A stretch of 64,000 bases of DNA, from assembly GCF_033542235.1 (NCBI RefSeq), contig NZ_JAWRCU010000008.1, forward strand, positions 62,001-126,000. Reading direction: 5' to 3'. Shown here one piece after another: positions 25,198 to 34,470 of this stretch; position 1 is the first letter of the stretch, and every line of letters starts with the position of its first letter. This DNA is from JAWRCU01 sp033542235. Lineage in GTDB: Bacteria; Pseudomonadota; Alphaproteobacteria; Rhizobiales; Rhizobiaceae. The notes beneath the pieces were generated by a model. It saw nothing but the letters and a program-made list of their open reading frames with translations. It made no database searches and had not been told where the DNA came from. Both the position numbers and the translations under genes were made by a program.

Positions 25198-26505
25198 TCA
25201 GGCGCGCAGATTTTCCCGGAACGTCTTGCCGGTGTAATCCCGGCGGTAAATACCCCTGCGCTGGAGTTCGGGCACTACCGACTTCACGAACTGGTAGAAC
25301 GATCCGGGGGTAATCGACGGACAGATGACGAAGCCGTCGCAAGCTTCCGCCTCGAAAAGCTCGTGTATGTGATCGGCAATCATCATCGGCGTCCCGATCA
25401 GCTGCGGCGACATCTGCGTCGTCGCGTACTGGTATCCGGCATCGCGCAGCGTTTTCCCTTTGCCGCCGCTCATGATGATGTCGAATACGCCTCGAGCGCC
25501 TTGCGTGATCTCCATCTCGCTGAGCGGCTGATCCATCGGGAAGCCGGACAGATCGACGCCGATATGGTTCGACATCTCGGAAAGACCAAGCTCGGCATTG
25601 GCCAGCGAGTTGATGTAGTCGGCTCGCTCCCGCGCGATCGACTCCGTTTCGCCGATGACGATATCGGTCGCCGGCAGAATGGCGCAGTGCGAAGGATCAC
25701 GCCCGGCATTGGCAACGCGATCCTTGATGTCGCGATAGAAGGCCGTCATGTCAGCCTTGTTGTTCTGCAGCGTGAAGACGATCTCAGCCCAGCGAGCAGC
25801 GAACTGGCGCCCGCGTTCCGAAGACCCCGCCTGCATAAGCACTGGGCTGCCCTGCGGGGAATGTGGCGTCATCAGCGGGCCACGCGTCCTCACATATTTG
25901 CCGGCGTAGTTGGCGTAACGGACTTTTCCGGGATCGCCGAAAATGCCGGCATGCCGATCGAGCACCAGCGCATCTGCCCCCCAACTGTTCCAGAGCGCCG
26001 TGCAGGCCTCGACCACTTCGTCGGCATAGTCGTAGCGTTGCGCCTTATCCAGCAGCCGGTCCATGCCGTAGTTCTGCGCTTCGCGATCGGTCGCCGAGGT
26101 GACGATGTTCCAGGCGGCCCTGCCCCCGCTGATGTGGTCGAGCGACGCGAAGGCGCGGGCAATATGGAACGGGTGATAGAGCGAGGTCGACATGGTCGCC
26201 GACAGCCCGATGTGCTTGGTCACCCGCGCCATCGCTGTCAGCATCTGCAATGGGTCGAGCATGCACATATGCCCGCCATATTTGATGCACGGATCGACGA
26301 CGCCACCATAGGTATCGTAGAGGGTCTGGACATCGACGAAGAACAGCCCGTCGAACTTTCCGTCTTCCAGGATGCGAGCGATGTTCTCGTAGCGGACGGG
26401 ATTCAGGAAGTCGGTCCCATCACTTTCGTCGTGGCGCCAGCTGCCGTTGTTGTGCCATGACGGACCGATCGTGCAGTAGCCGACGAAATGCAGCTGGCGT
26501 CCCAT
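25198..26505 (-). CDS. LLM-class flavin-dependent monooxygenase (NtaA/SnaA/DszA family), copy 2
   Basis: The 435-residue protein matches copy 1 (19111-20427) along its whole length: GSWRHDESD, GKFDGLFFVDV, STSLYHPFHIARAFASLDH, GRAAWNIVTSATDREAQNYG, MQAGSSERGRQFA and the end VPELQRRGIYRRDY. It should likewise use reduced flavin from the reductase at 22613. The inserts at the active-site entrance differ (copy 2 has CIKYGGHMCML where copy 1 has NLKEGGQQCMM), so substrates may differ. ATG at 26505 has GGTGAG 5 nt upstream. It appears to head an operon with the split transketolase. Confidence 0.88.
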   Translation of the reverse strand: MGRQLHFVGYCTIGPSWHNNGSWRHDESDGTDFLNPVRYENIARILEDGKFDGLFFVDVQTLYDTYGGVVDPCIKYGGHMCMLDPLQMLTAMARVTKHIGLSATMSTSLYHPFHIARAFASLDHISGGRAAWNIVTSATDREAQNYGMDRLLDKAQRYDYADEVVEACTALWNSWGADALVLDRHAGIFGDPGKVRYANYAGKYVRTRGPLMTPHSPQGSPVLMQAGSSERGRQFAARWAEIVFTLQNNKADMTAFYRDIKDRVANAGRDPSHCAILPATDIVIGETESIARERADYINSLANAELGLSEMSNHIGVDLSGFPMDQPLSEMEITQGARGVFDIIMSGGKGKTLRDAGYQYATTQMSPQLIGTPMMIADHIHELFEAEACDGFVICPSITPGSFYQFVKSVVPELQRRGIYRRDYTGKTFRENLRA

Positions 26506-26710
26506 GGAACTCACCCAAATTCGCCCGTACTGGGCCTGAAATGTGCCGGACGCACCGTGTCTCTGCGAAAGAAACTCTTATGCGTCACGGCGTGTAGCAG
26601 CCTTCGGACGCGTCTCGCTGAGACATGACAAATCCGCCGATTGCGCCTGCTTTATGCACTCCTCGGCCGCGCCGTACACTTGCAAAATCCTTTGGTCAGC
26701 ATAACCTTTC

Positions 26711-26716
26711 ATTATA
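26711..26716 (-). promoter_or_regulatory. TATAAT -10-like element upstream of monooxygenase copy 2
   Basis: A perfect TATAAT on the minus strand lies about 205 nt upstream of the copy-2 start, in the 243-nt gap after the CoA-transferase gene. No convincing -35 was found at 16-18 nt, so this is only a weak promoter candidate. The rest of the gap (26506-26748) shows no gene. Confidence 0.25.
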
Positions 26717-26748
26717 CTGCGTCCGGGGAAGCGGCCTGCGCCGCATCA

Positions 26749-28008
26749 TCAAGCGGCCGAAGGCGAATACTGGCGCACAACGCCTTGATCAATGAGGCTT
26801 TCGACATCCTCGGGGGCATAGCCAAGCACCTCCGACAGCACGGCGGTCGTATCCTCGCCAAGCATGGGCGGGGCTTTATATGAGGCGTCGCGTTGAGCGC
26901 TGAGCCCCTGGGCCGGCCTGACGAGCGACACCGGTCCGATGTGTGGGCTGTGCAAGGTCTGCACCACGTCACGGGCCTTGACCGTCGGACTTTCGAAAGC
27001 TTCGGGCACAGACTTCACCTCGCCTGCGGGAACGCCATGGCGCAAGCAGGCCTCCATCCAATGATGGCGGGTGTTGGAGCGGAACGATTGGCTCAACGTG
27101 GCGAGCAGACTGTCGCGGTTCAGCGCCCGTGCCGCCGCGGTCTTGTAGAGAGGATCCTTGGCAAGCTCCGGAACGCCCACGACCTTCTCACACAGCGCTG
27201 CGAATTGCTTGTCGTTGCCCACGGCGAGCGCGAAGCTGCCGTCGGAACACTCGCAGATCTGATAAGGCACCACTGTAGGGTGAGCGTTGCCGTAGCGCCG
27301 CGGAATGACACCGGCGTTCAGGTAGCCGCTGCCCACATTGATCAAGGTGTTCAGGGCGCATTCCAGCAGCGAGATGTCGATGTACTGCCCCTGACCGGTT
27401 TCCCGGCGCTGATAAAGCGCCGCCAGAACCGATTGAACCGAAACCATGCCGGCAATGATGTCTGTCATGGCGACGCCTATACGCTGAGGCTCTCCATCCA
27501 CGGGACCGGTGATCGACATCAGGCCACTCTCTGCCTGGACTACGAAATCATAGCCTGGCCGATCCCACTCGGGCCCGGTTTGTCCGTAGCCTGAGATAGA
27601 GCAGTAGATGATACTGGGGTTGATTGCCTTTAGCGTCTCGTAGTCGATCTTCAGCCGCTGAACCGTACCGGCCCGGAAATTCTCGATCACGACATCGGCC
27701 TTCGCGGCCAGACGATGAATGATTTCGTGCCCCCTGGGATGCTTGATGTCGACCGCTATGCTGGACTTGCCGCGATTTGCGCAAAGGTAGTAGGTGCTGA
27801 CGCCCTTGTAGCTCGGCACCGACCAGGCACGGGTATCGTCGCCGCCATCGATATTCTCGATCTTCCAAACCTCGGCACCGAGATCGGCCAGGCTCATCGT
27901 CGCCCAGGGACCGGCCAATACACGGGAAAGGTCCAGCACCTTGATGCCGGCCAGCGGCAAGCCGGATGCGACTTCGCCCGCAGGCTTCTCCCCGACGGAT
28001 TCCGACAT
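26749..28008 (-). CDS. CaiB/BaiF family (class III) CoA-transferase
   Basis: The 419-residue protein has the class III CoA-transferase pattern: LAGIKVLDLSRVLAGPWATM, LGAEVWKIEN, NRGKSSIAVDIK, ADVVIENFRAGT, SGYGQTGPEWDRPGYDF (with the catalytic aspartate expected at the end of this block) and YQRRETGQGQYIDISL. These enzymes move CoA between an acyl-CoA and a free acid. It could activate the acid that enters the acyl-CoA dehydrogenase/hydratase/dehydrogenase steps encoded elsewhere in the island. It lies 42 nt downstream of the Dpp-type ATPase gene on the same strand, probably as the last gene of that operon. Confidence 0.9.
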   Translation of the reverse strand: MSESVGEKPAGEVASGLPLAGIKVLDLSRVLAGPWATMSLADLGAEVWKIENIDGGDDTRAWSVPSYKGVSTYYLCANRGKSSIAVDIKHPRGHEIIHRLAAKADVVIENFRAGTVQRLKIDYETLKAINPSIIYCSISGYGQTGPEWDRPGYDFVVQAESGLMSITGPVDGEPQRIGVAMTDIIAGMVSVQSVLAALYQRRETGQGQYIDISLLECALNTLINVGSGYLNAGVIPRRYGNAHPTVVPYQICECSDGSFALAVGNDKQFAALCEKVVGVPELAKDPLYKTAAARALNRDSLLATLSQSFRSNTRHHWMEACLRHGVPAGEVKSVPEAFESPTVKARDVVQTLHSPHIGPVSLVRPAQGLSAQRDASYKAPPMLGEDTTAVLSEVLGYAPEDVESLIDQGVVRQYSPSAA

Positions 28009-28050
28009 AGGTTCTCGCTTCCTTGCTCGAGCTTGCTACGAATTCGGGGC

Positions 28051-29085
28051 TCAGGCCGTGAGCCCGATGTCGGCCGGACCCGGAAAATGACATGCCGCAT
28101 GGTGCCCCGGCTCGATCTCCACGAGCGGTGGCGTCACCTCGGCACACTTCTCCTGTGCTTTGAAACAGCGGGTCCGGAATGGGCAACCCGACGGCGGGTT
28201 GATCGGGCTCGGCACATCCCCCTTCAGCAGGATCTGCCTACGTCCACGCTCGAGATCCGGGTCGGCGACCGGCACCGCCGACATCAGCGCCTGCGAATAG
28301 GGATGGAGCGGCTTCCTGTAGAGTTCTTCCGCCGGCGCGACCTCGACAAAGCGGCCAAGGTACATCACCGCGACCTTGTGGGAGATGTGGCGCACGACGG
28401 ACAGATCATGCGCGATGAAGACGAACGCCGTCCGCATCTTCTCCTGTATTTCCTGGAGAAGATTCAGCACGCCCGCCTGGACCGACACGTCGAGCGCCGA
28501 GACAGGCTCGTCCAGGACGAGCACTTCCGGCTTCAATGCCAGGGCTCGGGCAATCACCACGCGCTGACGCTGACCGCCCGACAATTGGTGCGGATAGCGC
28601 CTGCCATGAGCTGCGCTGAGGCTCACGAGATCGAGCATCTCAAGCACCCGCTCTCGTCTTTGGGCACGGCTCATCGTCGATATGCGCAACGGTTCCGCGA
28701 TACTGTCCTCGATCCGCATGCGCGGATGTAGCGATCCATACGGGTCCTGGAAGACGAGTTGAAGGTGACGACGCATCTTGCGCATCTGCTGAGGGCCGAG
28801 CGATACGATGTCGACCCCGTTGAAGCTCACGCTGCCGGATGTGGGCTCGATCAGCCGCAGCAGGCATCTGCCAAGTGTCGACTTGCCGCAACCGGATTCT
28901 CCGACCAATCCCAGCGTTTCACCGGGCCTGAGGTCGAAGGAGATGTCGGTCACGGCTTTCAGTTGCGCAACTTCCCGGCGAACCACAGTGCCGCCCATGA
29001 CCGGGAAAGTCTTGCACAGATTGCGAACGGACAACGCAACGCTTTCGCCCGCCAGGATCTGATCGGCGCTTGGGGCTTCAGCCAT
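28051..29085 (-). CDS. Dpp/Opp-type ABC transporter ATP-binding protein (DppF-like)
   Basis: The 344-residue ATPase has Walker A GLVGESGCGKSTLGR, Q-loop LVFQDPYGSLHPRMR, signature LSGGQRQR, Walker B VLVLDEPVSALD and the C-terminal oligopeptide-transporter extension with the cysteine-containing motif GCPFRTRC. It energises uptake together with the DppD-like ATPase; its start (29085) overlaps that gene's end by 8 nt. The frame stays open far upstream, but ATG 29085 (MAEAPSADQ) gives the family length. Confidence 0.92.
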   Translation of the reverse strand: MAEAPSADQILAGESVALSVRNLCKTFPVMGGTVVRREVAQLKAVTDISFDLRPGETLGLVGESGCGKSTLGRCLLRLIEPTSGSVSFNGVDIVSLGPQQMRKMRRHLQLVFQDPYGSLHPRMRIEDSIAEPLRISTMSRAQRRERVLEMLDLVSLSAAHGRRYPHQLSGGQRQRVVIARALALKPEVLVLDEPVSALDVSVQAGVLNLLQEIQEKMRTAFVFIAHDLSVVRHISHKVAVMYLGRFVEVAPAEELYRKPLHPYSQALMSAVPVADPDLERGRRQILLKGDVPSPINPPSGCPFRTRCFKAQEKCAEVTPPLVEIEPGHHAACHFPGPADIGLTA

Positions 29086-30148
29086 GGCTGCGCTCTTTCG
29101 ATTGCGCCGTACGGCTTGTATCGTCCCACGACGGCAAGCTCTCGGCGAAGTGACACGAGGCGCGGTGACGCCCGAGTTCGACGGTCGGAGGCGATACCTT
29201 GCGGCAGACGTCCTGCGCAAAGCTGCAGCGCGGATGGAAGGCGCACCCCTCTGGCAGCGCGCCAAGCATGGGCGGTGCGCCGGGGATCGAATAGAGCTTT
29301 TCCTTCGATGCCGTCAGCTTGGGGATCGAGGCGATCAGGCCGCGCGTGTAGGGATGACGAGGATTGGCGAAAAGCTCGCGTACCTCGGCTTCCTCGACGA
29401 CCTGCCCCGCATATATGACGGCGACCCGGTCCGCGTGCCCGGCGACCACACCCAGGTCATGAGTGATCAGGATGAGCGCAAGCCCCATCTTTTCCTTGAG
29501 GTCGCGCAGCATGGTCATGATCTGGGCTTGCACGGTGACGTCGAGCGCTGTCGTCGGTTCGTCCGCAACCAGGAGTTCGGGATTATTGGCGACCGCCATG
29601 GCGATCATCACGCGCTGACGCATGCCGCCGGAAAACTCATGCGGGTATTGGTTGATCCGCCGGTCCGGCTGCGGGATGGCCACCAGTTGCAACAGCTCGA
29701 GCACGCGCTCGGTGGCCTTCGCCTTGCTCATGTTCTTGTTGTGGAGCAGAAGGGCTTCGCGGATCTGGTCGCCGACAGTCATCACCGGATTGAGCGACGA
29801 AAGCGGGTCCTGAAAGATCATGCTGATCTCCGAACCGCGCAGGGAGCGCATTTCGCGGCGAGGCCGGCCTATGAGTTCCTGGCCCTTGAAGACGACGGAT
29901 CCGCTGACGACGGCATTTCGCGCCTGCAGCCCGAGCGATGCGAGCATGCCGAGCGACTTGCCTGACCCCGACTCCCCGACAATGCCGAGAACTTCCCCCT
30001 TGGACAACTCGACACTGAGGCCGCGGACAGCCGGCAAGACTCGATTCTGCGCCGAGAAACCGACCTTGAGATCGCGGATGCGCAGCAAGGGCTCGCCATC
30101 GGGGTTTGGGCCACTGGGGTTTGAATTGGCGATGTCGGCCGCGCTCAT
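29078..30148 (-). CDS. Dpp/Opp-type ABC transporter ATP-binding protein (DppD-like)
   Basis: The 356-residue ATPase has Walker A GESGSGKSLG, the Q-loop segment FQDPLSSLNPVMTVG, signature FSGGMRQR, Walker B LLVADEPTTALD and a terminal extension with GCAFHPRCSFA. The residue after the Walker lysine-serine is Leu, common in this subfamily. It overlaps the upstream permease gene by 4 nt and the downstream ATPase by 8 nt, so all are translated from one transcript. Confidence 0.92.
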   Translation of the reverse strand: MSAADIANSNPSGPNPDGEPLLRIRDLKVGFSAQNRVLPAVRGLSVELSKGEVLGIVGESGSGKSLGMLASLGLQARNAVVSGSVVFKGQELIGRPRREMRSLRGSEISMIFQDPLSSLNPVMTVGDQIREALLLHNKNMSKAKATERVLELLQLVAIPQPDRRINQYPHEFSGGMRQRVMIAMAVANNPELLVADEPTTALDVTVQAQIMTMLRDLKEKMGLALILITHDLGVVAGHADRVAVIYAGQVVEEAEVRELFANPRHPYTRGLIASIPKLTASKEKLYSIPGAPPMLGALPEGCAFHPRCSFAQDVCRKVSPPTVELGRHRASCHFAESLPSWDDTSRTAQSKERSHG

Positions 30149-30990
30149 TTGGACGACCTCGGATCAAAGTAGTCGCGCAGGCCGTCACCGATGAAGTTGA
30201 ATCCCAGGACCACCGTCAGGATGGCCATGCCCGGCCCGAACGCGATCCACCAGCTGTAGAAGAACGTCGCGCCGTCGGAGATCATCGCGCCCCACTCAGG
30301 GGTAGGTGGAGTGGCGCCGAGCCCGATAAAGCTCAGCGATGCGGCAAGAAGGATCGCCTGTCCGAGGTCCATCGTGGCGCTGATGAGAATAGGGGTCCAG
30401 CAAAGCGGTAGTATGTGCTTGGTGAGAATGCGGAAGTGACCTGCTCCGGCCGCGACCGCAGCCTCGACATGTTCGCGCTCGCGCACCTCGAGGACTTGAG
30501 CACGCATGAGCCGGGCATAAACCGGCCACCACACCACGACCATCGCGATCGCCGCGTTTCGTAGTCCTGGCCCGAGCGAGGCCGCGACAGCCATCGCCAG
30601 CAGGATCGGCGGAAATGAAAGGGTGATATCGACCAACCGCATGATGGCGGCACCGATGATGCCGCCCTTGTAACCGGAAATCGCCCCAGCGGCGGATCCG
30701 ATCACCACGGCGCTGACCACGACCAGAAGCGCTATCGGCAGCGAATGCTGTGCACCGTGGATCGTGCGTGAGAGAACGTCACGGCCGAGGGCGTCGGTTC
30801 CCAGCAGGTAGGTTGCATTCGGGGCCTGCAGCCGCCTGCCTGCAATGGTGAGCGGATCGTGAGGGGCAAGCCATGTCGGAAACAGGGTGGCGATCAGCCA
30901 GATGAGGACGACTAGGCCGCCGACCACGAAGGCCGGTGAAGCCCATTCCGGTAAGCTCAGGCGCCTCGATGAAGCTCGATCGGAAGACAA
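30145..30990 (-). CDS. Dpp/Opp-type ABC transporter permease (DppC-like)
   Basis: The 281-residue membrane protein shows DppC features: an N-terminal helix, then LLGTDALGRDVLSR, helices through LSFPPILLAMAVAASLG, the ATPase-docking loop EHVEAAVAAGAGHFRILTKHI, and the tail FNFIGDGLRDYFDPR. The start appears to be TTG at 30990, with AAGAG a few nt upstream; no ATG fits before the first helix. It lies 11 nt from the DppB-like gene. Confidence 0.9.
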   Translation of the reverse strand: MSSDRASSRRLSLPEWASPAFVVGGLVVLIWLIATLFPTWLAPHDPLTIAGRRLQAPNATYLLGTDALGRDVLSRTIHGAQHSLPIALLVVVSAVVIGSAAGAISGYKGGIIGAAIMRLVDITLSFPPILLAMAVAASLGPGLRNAAIAMVVVWWPVYARLMRAQVLEVREREHVEAAVAAGAGHFRILTKHILPLCWTPILISATMDLGQAILLAASLSFIGLGATPPTPEWGAMISDGATFFYSWWIAFGPGMAILTVVLGFNFIGDGLRDYFDPRSSK

Positions 30991-31001
30991 TGGCAGCTCT
31001 T

Positions 31002-32015
31002 TCAGTTCAGGCGCACGCGCGGATTGGCCAGAACGTAGGCGATATCCGTGAGAAGGTTGGTGATGAGGAACATCGTGCCGCCGACGATGGTCACGCCGAT
31101 GATTGCCGGGAAATCGAGTGAACGCGCAGCGGTCACGGCATAGCTGCCCATTCCCGGCCAGGCAAAGACGGCCTCGGTGAGAACCGCGCCGGTAATGAGA
31201 TAGGCAAACGAGTAGCTGATCACGGTCAGCACGGGGACCAGAATATTGCGGAAGCCGTGGCGCAGCACCACACGGATCTCCCCTGCTCCTTTCGCCCGCG
31301 CGGTCAGGATGAACTCGCGCTCCATCACCTCCAGCATGTTGGCGCGAACAAGCCGCGATATCGTCCCGGCTACGGTCCAGCCCAGGACGATCGAAGGCAG
31401 CACGAGATGGGCAAGCGCGTCCCTGAATGCAGTCATGTTGCCCGCGAGCAGGGAGTCGATTGTCATGAAGCCGGTCACAATCGGCGGCGGAGATAGCCTG
31501 GGATCAATCCGGCCTGGTCCAGGCAGTATCTGATACTTGACTGAAAAGACGAAAAGCAGCGCGAGGCCCAACCAGAAAATCGGCACGGAGGAGCCGAAAA
31601 GCGAGAATATGCGAGCGCTCTGATCGACCGCAGTATCGCGATAGTAGGCGGCAAGAAGACCAAAAACGATGCCGATCACGCTGCCGATTATCATCGCCGA
31701 GATGACCAGTTCGAACGTGGCGGGCAGCCGCGCAACAAGGTCGGCAGACACCGGGCGGCGCGTGACGAAGGACGTGCCCATATCCCCCTTCAGAAGGTTG
31801 CCGACATAGATCAGGTACCGCTCCGGCAAAGGTCGATCGAGTCCCCAACGTTGCCGGGCGGCGGCGACGATTTCCGGATTGTTCATCTGCTGTTCGCTGA
31901 CGACGGCTGTGAGCGGATCACCCTTGGTGATTGCGGTAAGCAGAAACGCCATTGTGACGATGCCCAGCAAAATGAAGGGCATCGCAATGCTGCGCCTCAG
32001 GATTTGATTCAGCAT
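31002..32015 (-). CDS. Dpp/Opp-type ABC transporter permease (DppB-like)
   Basis: The 337-residue permease has about six helices, the DppB periplasmic segment (RQRWGLDRPLPERYLIYVGN, then LLKGDMGTSF) and the docking loop TARAKGAGEIRVVLRHGFRN. It is the first gene of the minus-strand operon dppB-C-D-F-CoA-transferase. No binding protein is in this operon. The one at 6648-8258 is the likely partner, since it is the only family-5 binding protein in the island. Confidence 0.92.
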   Translation of the reverse strand: MLNQILRRSIAMPFILLGIVTMAFLLTAITKGDPLTAVVSEQQMNNPEIVAAARQRWGLDRPLPERYLIYVGNLLKGDMGTSFVTRRPVSADLVARLPATFELVISAMIIGSVIGIVFGLLAAYYRDTAVDQSARIFSLFGSSVPIFWLGLALLFVFSVKYQILPGPGRIDPRLSPPPIVTGFMTIDSLLAGNMTAFRDALAHLVLPSIVLGWTVAGTISRLVRANMLEVMEREFILTARAKGAGEIRVVLRHGFRNILVPVLTVISYSFAYLITGAVLTEAVFAWPGMGSYAVTAARSLDFPAIIGVTIVGGTMFLITNLLTDIAYVLANPRVRLN

Positions 32016-32214
32016 CGGCGGTCTCTTGGTTCACACCTGCGCTTGAGCGAAAGTGCGGCGATATTGACAAGGCTGAAAACACCAGTCAATAGAAATGAAA
32101 TTAAGTTCCAAATTCGTGCACAGCCTGTCGAGCTTGGTTTGCGCTTGACAGAATGGGATCCCGACGGGCCCGGATGGGTCTGACAAAAGTCGCTACGCGC
32201 TGTTGGGAGGCAGC

Positions 32215-33081
32215 ATGAGAAAACGCAATAAACCGATTGTGGCGCCGTCGGAAGAAGAGCCGGGCCAACACGCCTCCGCCCTGGTGCGCGGCTTGCAGAT
32301 CTTGCGTGCTTTCACTCCTGGAGACGTTTCGCTGGGCAACCAGGAATTGATCGAGCGAACAGGCCTGCCTAAAGCCACCATATCGCGGCTGACCTACACT
32401 TTGCTCGGTCTGGGCTATTTGATCTACGACCCCCTGCTCGGCCGATACAGGATCGGTCCGGCCACTGTTTCGTTGGGCTATTCAGGCCTGAGCAGCAACG
32501 CGGTGGTCTATATGGCAAAGCCGCTCATGCAGACATTGGCTTTCGAAACCGGCGTCGCGGTGGCCATGGGCATGCGGGACGGACTGGAAATGGTCTACGT
32601 CGCGAATTGCAGGCCGGAAACGCCCGTCACGCTCAGGCTGAACGTCGGCTCGCGCCTGCCGATATGGCAGACCTCGATGGGCCTCGCCTATCTCGCGGCG
32701 ATGGAGCAATCCCTGCGCGAGCGGGTCGTCCGCCGGCTGCTCGAAACCAATCCCGACACAAAGGACAAGATCCTGCGCGCCATCGACAGCGGCCTCGAAA
32801 GCTATGCGAAGCACGGCTTCGTGGCATCGTTTGGAGACTGGTACAGCTATATCAACGCGGTGGGCATGCCTTTCAGGCCCTCAGATGGTTCCCCGCTGGT
32901 CGCCATCACCTGCGGCGGCATCAAAGATCTTGCGCCCGTCGAAGCCTGTATCTCGAGTTTTGTCCCGAAGCTCAAATTGCTGCTCGACGAACTCCAGAAT
33001 CGGCTGACCGGCGCCGTTCTGCCGCCAATGGACGAACAGACAGCAGCAGTGGCTCTGCAGCAGGCTGCCAACGAAGGATAG
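32215..33081 (+). CDS. IclR family transcriptional regulator (island)
   Basis: The 288-residue protein has an IclR winged helix (LVRGLQILRAFTPG, then LPKATISRLTYTLLGLGYL) and the effector domain beginning near residue 85 (VYMAKPLMQTLAFETGVAVA), ending with ITCGGIKDL. ATG at 32215 has GGGAGG 4 nt upstream, which decides it over TTG 32203. It diverges from the dppBCDF operon with a 199-nt gap and is followed 4 nt later by the E2-like gene, so it may control both the importer and the E2/acyl-CoA dehydrogenase genes. Confidence 0.87.
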   Translation: MRKRNKPIVAPSEEEPGQHASALVRGLQILRAFTPGDVSLGNQELIERTGLPKATISRLTYTLLGLGYLIYDPLLGRYRIGPATVSLGYSGLSSNAVVYMAKPLMQTLAFETGVAVAMGMRDGLEMVYVANCRPETPVTLRLNVGSRLPIWQTSMGLAYLAAMEQSLRERVVRRLLETNPDTKDKILRAIDSGLESYAKHGFVASFGDWYSYINAVGMPFRPSDGSPLVAITCGGIKDLAPVEACISSFVPKLKLLLDELQNRLTGAVLPPMDEQTAAVALQQAANEG

Positions 33082-33085
33082 TTTC

Positions 33086-34351
33086 ATGGCCACTGCAGTC
33101 ATCTTTCCGAAAGTCAGCCTGGAAACCGACGCCGGCACTATCTCGCGCTGGTTGAAGGAAAACGGCGCGAATGTGGGCCAGGGAGAAGCCCTGTTCGAGA
33201 TCGACGGCGACAAGGCGTCGGTTGAGGTCGAAGCTCCGACCTCCGGCGTAGTAGCGCATGTCCGGAAAGCCGGCGAAGAAGTCCGGGTCGGCGAAGTCGT
33301 TGCCCAAATCTTGCAGAATGGCGAGCAGCTTGAAGTCCCAAGCAAGCCGGTCGCCAACCAGGCGCCACCGGCCAATCCCGCCAGCGGCAGGACCGATCCT
33401 GCGCCGCGGAGCACATCTCCGGCGCGTATCGTTGCCACGCCGCTCGCTAGGCGCATCGCGGCGGACAAGCAGATCGATCTGCGCGGTATCCGCGGCTCCG
33501 GGCCAAGAGGGCGAATTCAAAAGCGTGACGTGGTCGACCGATCGGTGTCGGCCACGCTCTCTTCCTTGCCTGCACCAGAGACCCATTTGAACGCGGTCTG
33601 GCTACAGAAGGAGGGCCCGGGCACACTCATCGCCCTGCACGGCTTCGCATCCGACAGCAACGCATGGCGGGGACTGCTGGCTGCCGGCCGGCCGCGAGCA
33701 CGAATGTTGGCTGTCGATTTGCCTGGCCACGGACGATCGCCAAGGACTATCCCCGAAGATCTCGACGCGATCTGCGCCATGGTTGAGCAGCGACTGGCAT
33801 TCGAAGGCGTCGACGAGGCCACTTTCGTCGGACATTCCTTTGGCGCGGCCGTGGTGACGAGACTCGCCAGTCGCGGCCTCGTCAGGGTCAACTCGCTGCT
33901 GCTGATATCACCTGCGGGGCTCGGTCCCGAAATCCGCCACCAGTTCATTAGCGGCTTTGTCGCGGCCAAACAGCCTTCGAGCCTCTTGCCTTGGCTGCAT
34001 GAGCTCGTGTTCGACCCCAGCCTTATCTCCGAGGCGTTCGTCCGCAGCGTGGTGGAGCAGCGCAAGGATGACGGGCTGTCGCGCGCGCTGGCCAGTCTGG
34101 CCGAACGCTATTTCTGCGACGGCACGCAGACCTTTTCGATCCGACCCGACCTCGAGCGGCTCCGCATCCCCGTCCGCATCATCTTCGGTCTCCAGGACCG
34201 GATCATCCCCAGTGCCCACTGCCATTCCCTGCCCGGCCGTGTGGGCCTCCACGCTTTCCGGCAATGCGGTCACATGCCGTACCTCGAGCAGCCGGAGCTC
34301 ACTCTTTCTCTTGTCAATGAGATGTTGGCGTTGGGCCGCTCCGACAATTGA
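33086..34351 (+). CDS. AcoC-like E2: lipoyl domain, subunit-binding domain and alpha/beta hydrolase
   Basis: The 421-residue protein starts with a biotinyl/lipoyl domain (EIDGDKASVEVEAPTSG, lipoyl Lys43). It then has an E1/E3-binding domain at about residues 114-150 (ATPLARRIAADKQIDL, GPRGRIQKRDV) and ends in an alpha/beta hydrolase instead of the usual CoA-acyltransferase. The hydrolase triad is intact: Ser251 in GHSFG, Asp371 in GLQDR and His396 in CGHMPYLEQPE. This architecture is known in the E2 of acetoin-cleaving systems (AcoC). The fused E1 at 4442-6619 is the probable partner; no dihydrolipoamide dehydrogenase is in the window. It starts 4 nt after the IclR gene. Confidence 0.87.
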   Translation: MATAVIFPKVSLETDAGTISRWLKENGANVGQGEALFEIDGDKASVEVEAPTSGVVAHVRKAGEEVRVGEVVAQILQNGEQLEVPSKPVANQAPPANPASGRTDPAPRSTSPARIVATPLARRIAADKQIDLRGIRGSGPRGRIQKRDVVDRSVSATLSSLPAPETHLNAVWLQKEGPGTLIALHGFASDSNAWRGLLAAGRPRARMLAVDLPGHGRSPRTIPEDLDAICAMVEQRLAFEGVDEATFVGHSFGAAVVTRLASRGLVRVNSLLLISPAGLGPEIRHQFISGFVAAKQPSSLLPWLHELVFDPSLISEAFVRSVVEQRKDDGLSRALASLAERYFCDGTQTFSIRPDLERLRIPVRIIFGLQDRIIPSAHCHSLPGRVGLHAFRQCGHMPYLEQPELTLSLVNEMLALGRSDN

Positions 34352-34470
34352 TCGCCTTCCGCGATCGGGCATGGCCACCACCTCAATGAGCCTGGGCTCG
34401 ACTCTTCGGAGGCTGAACACGCAGCCCTCCGCCCAAGCAGCATCGCAAGCATCCTACGTGAGGCAACTCC

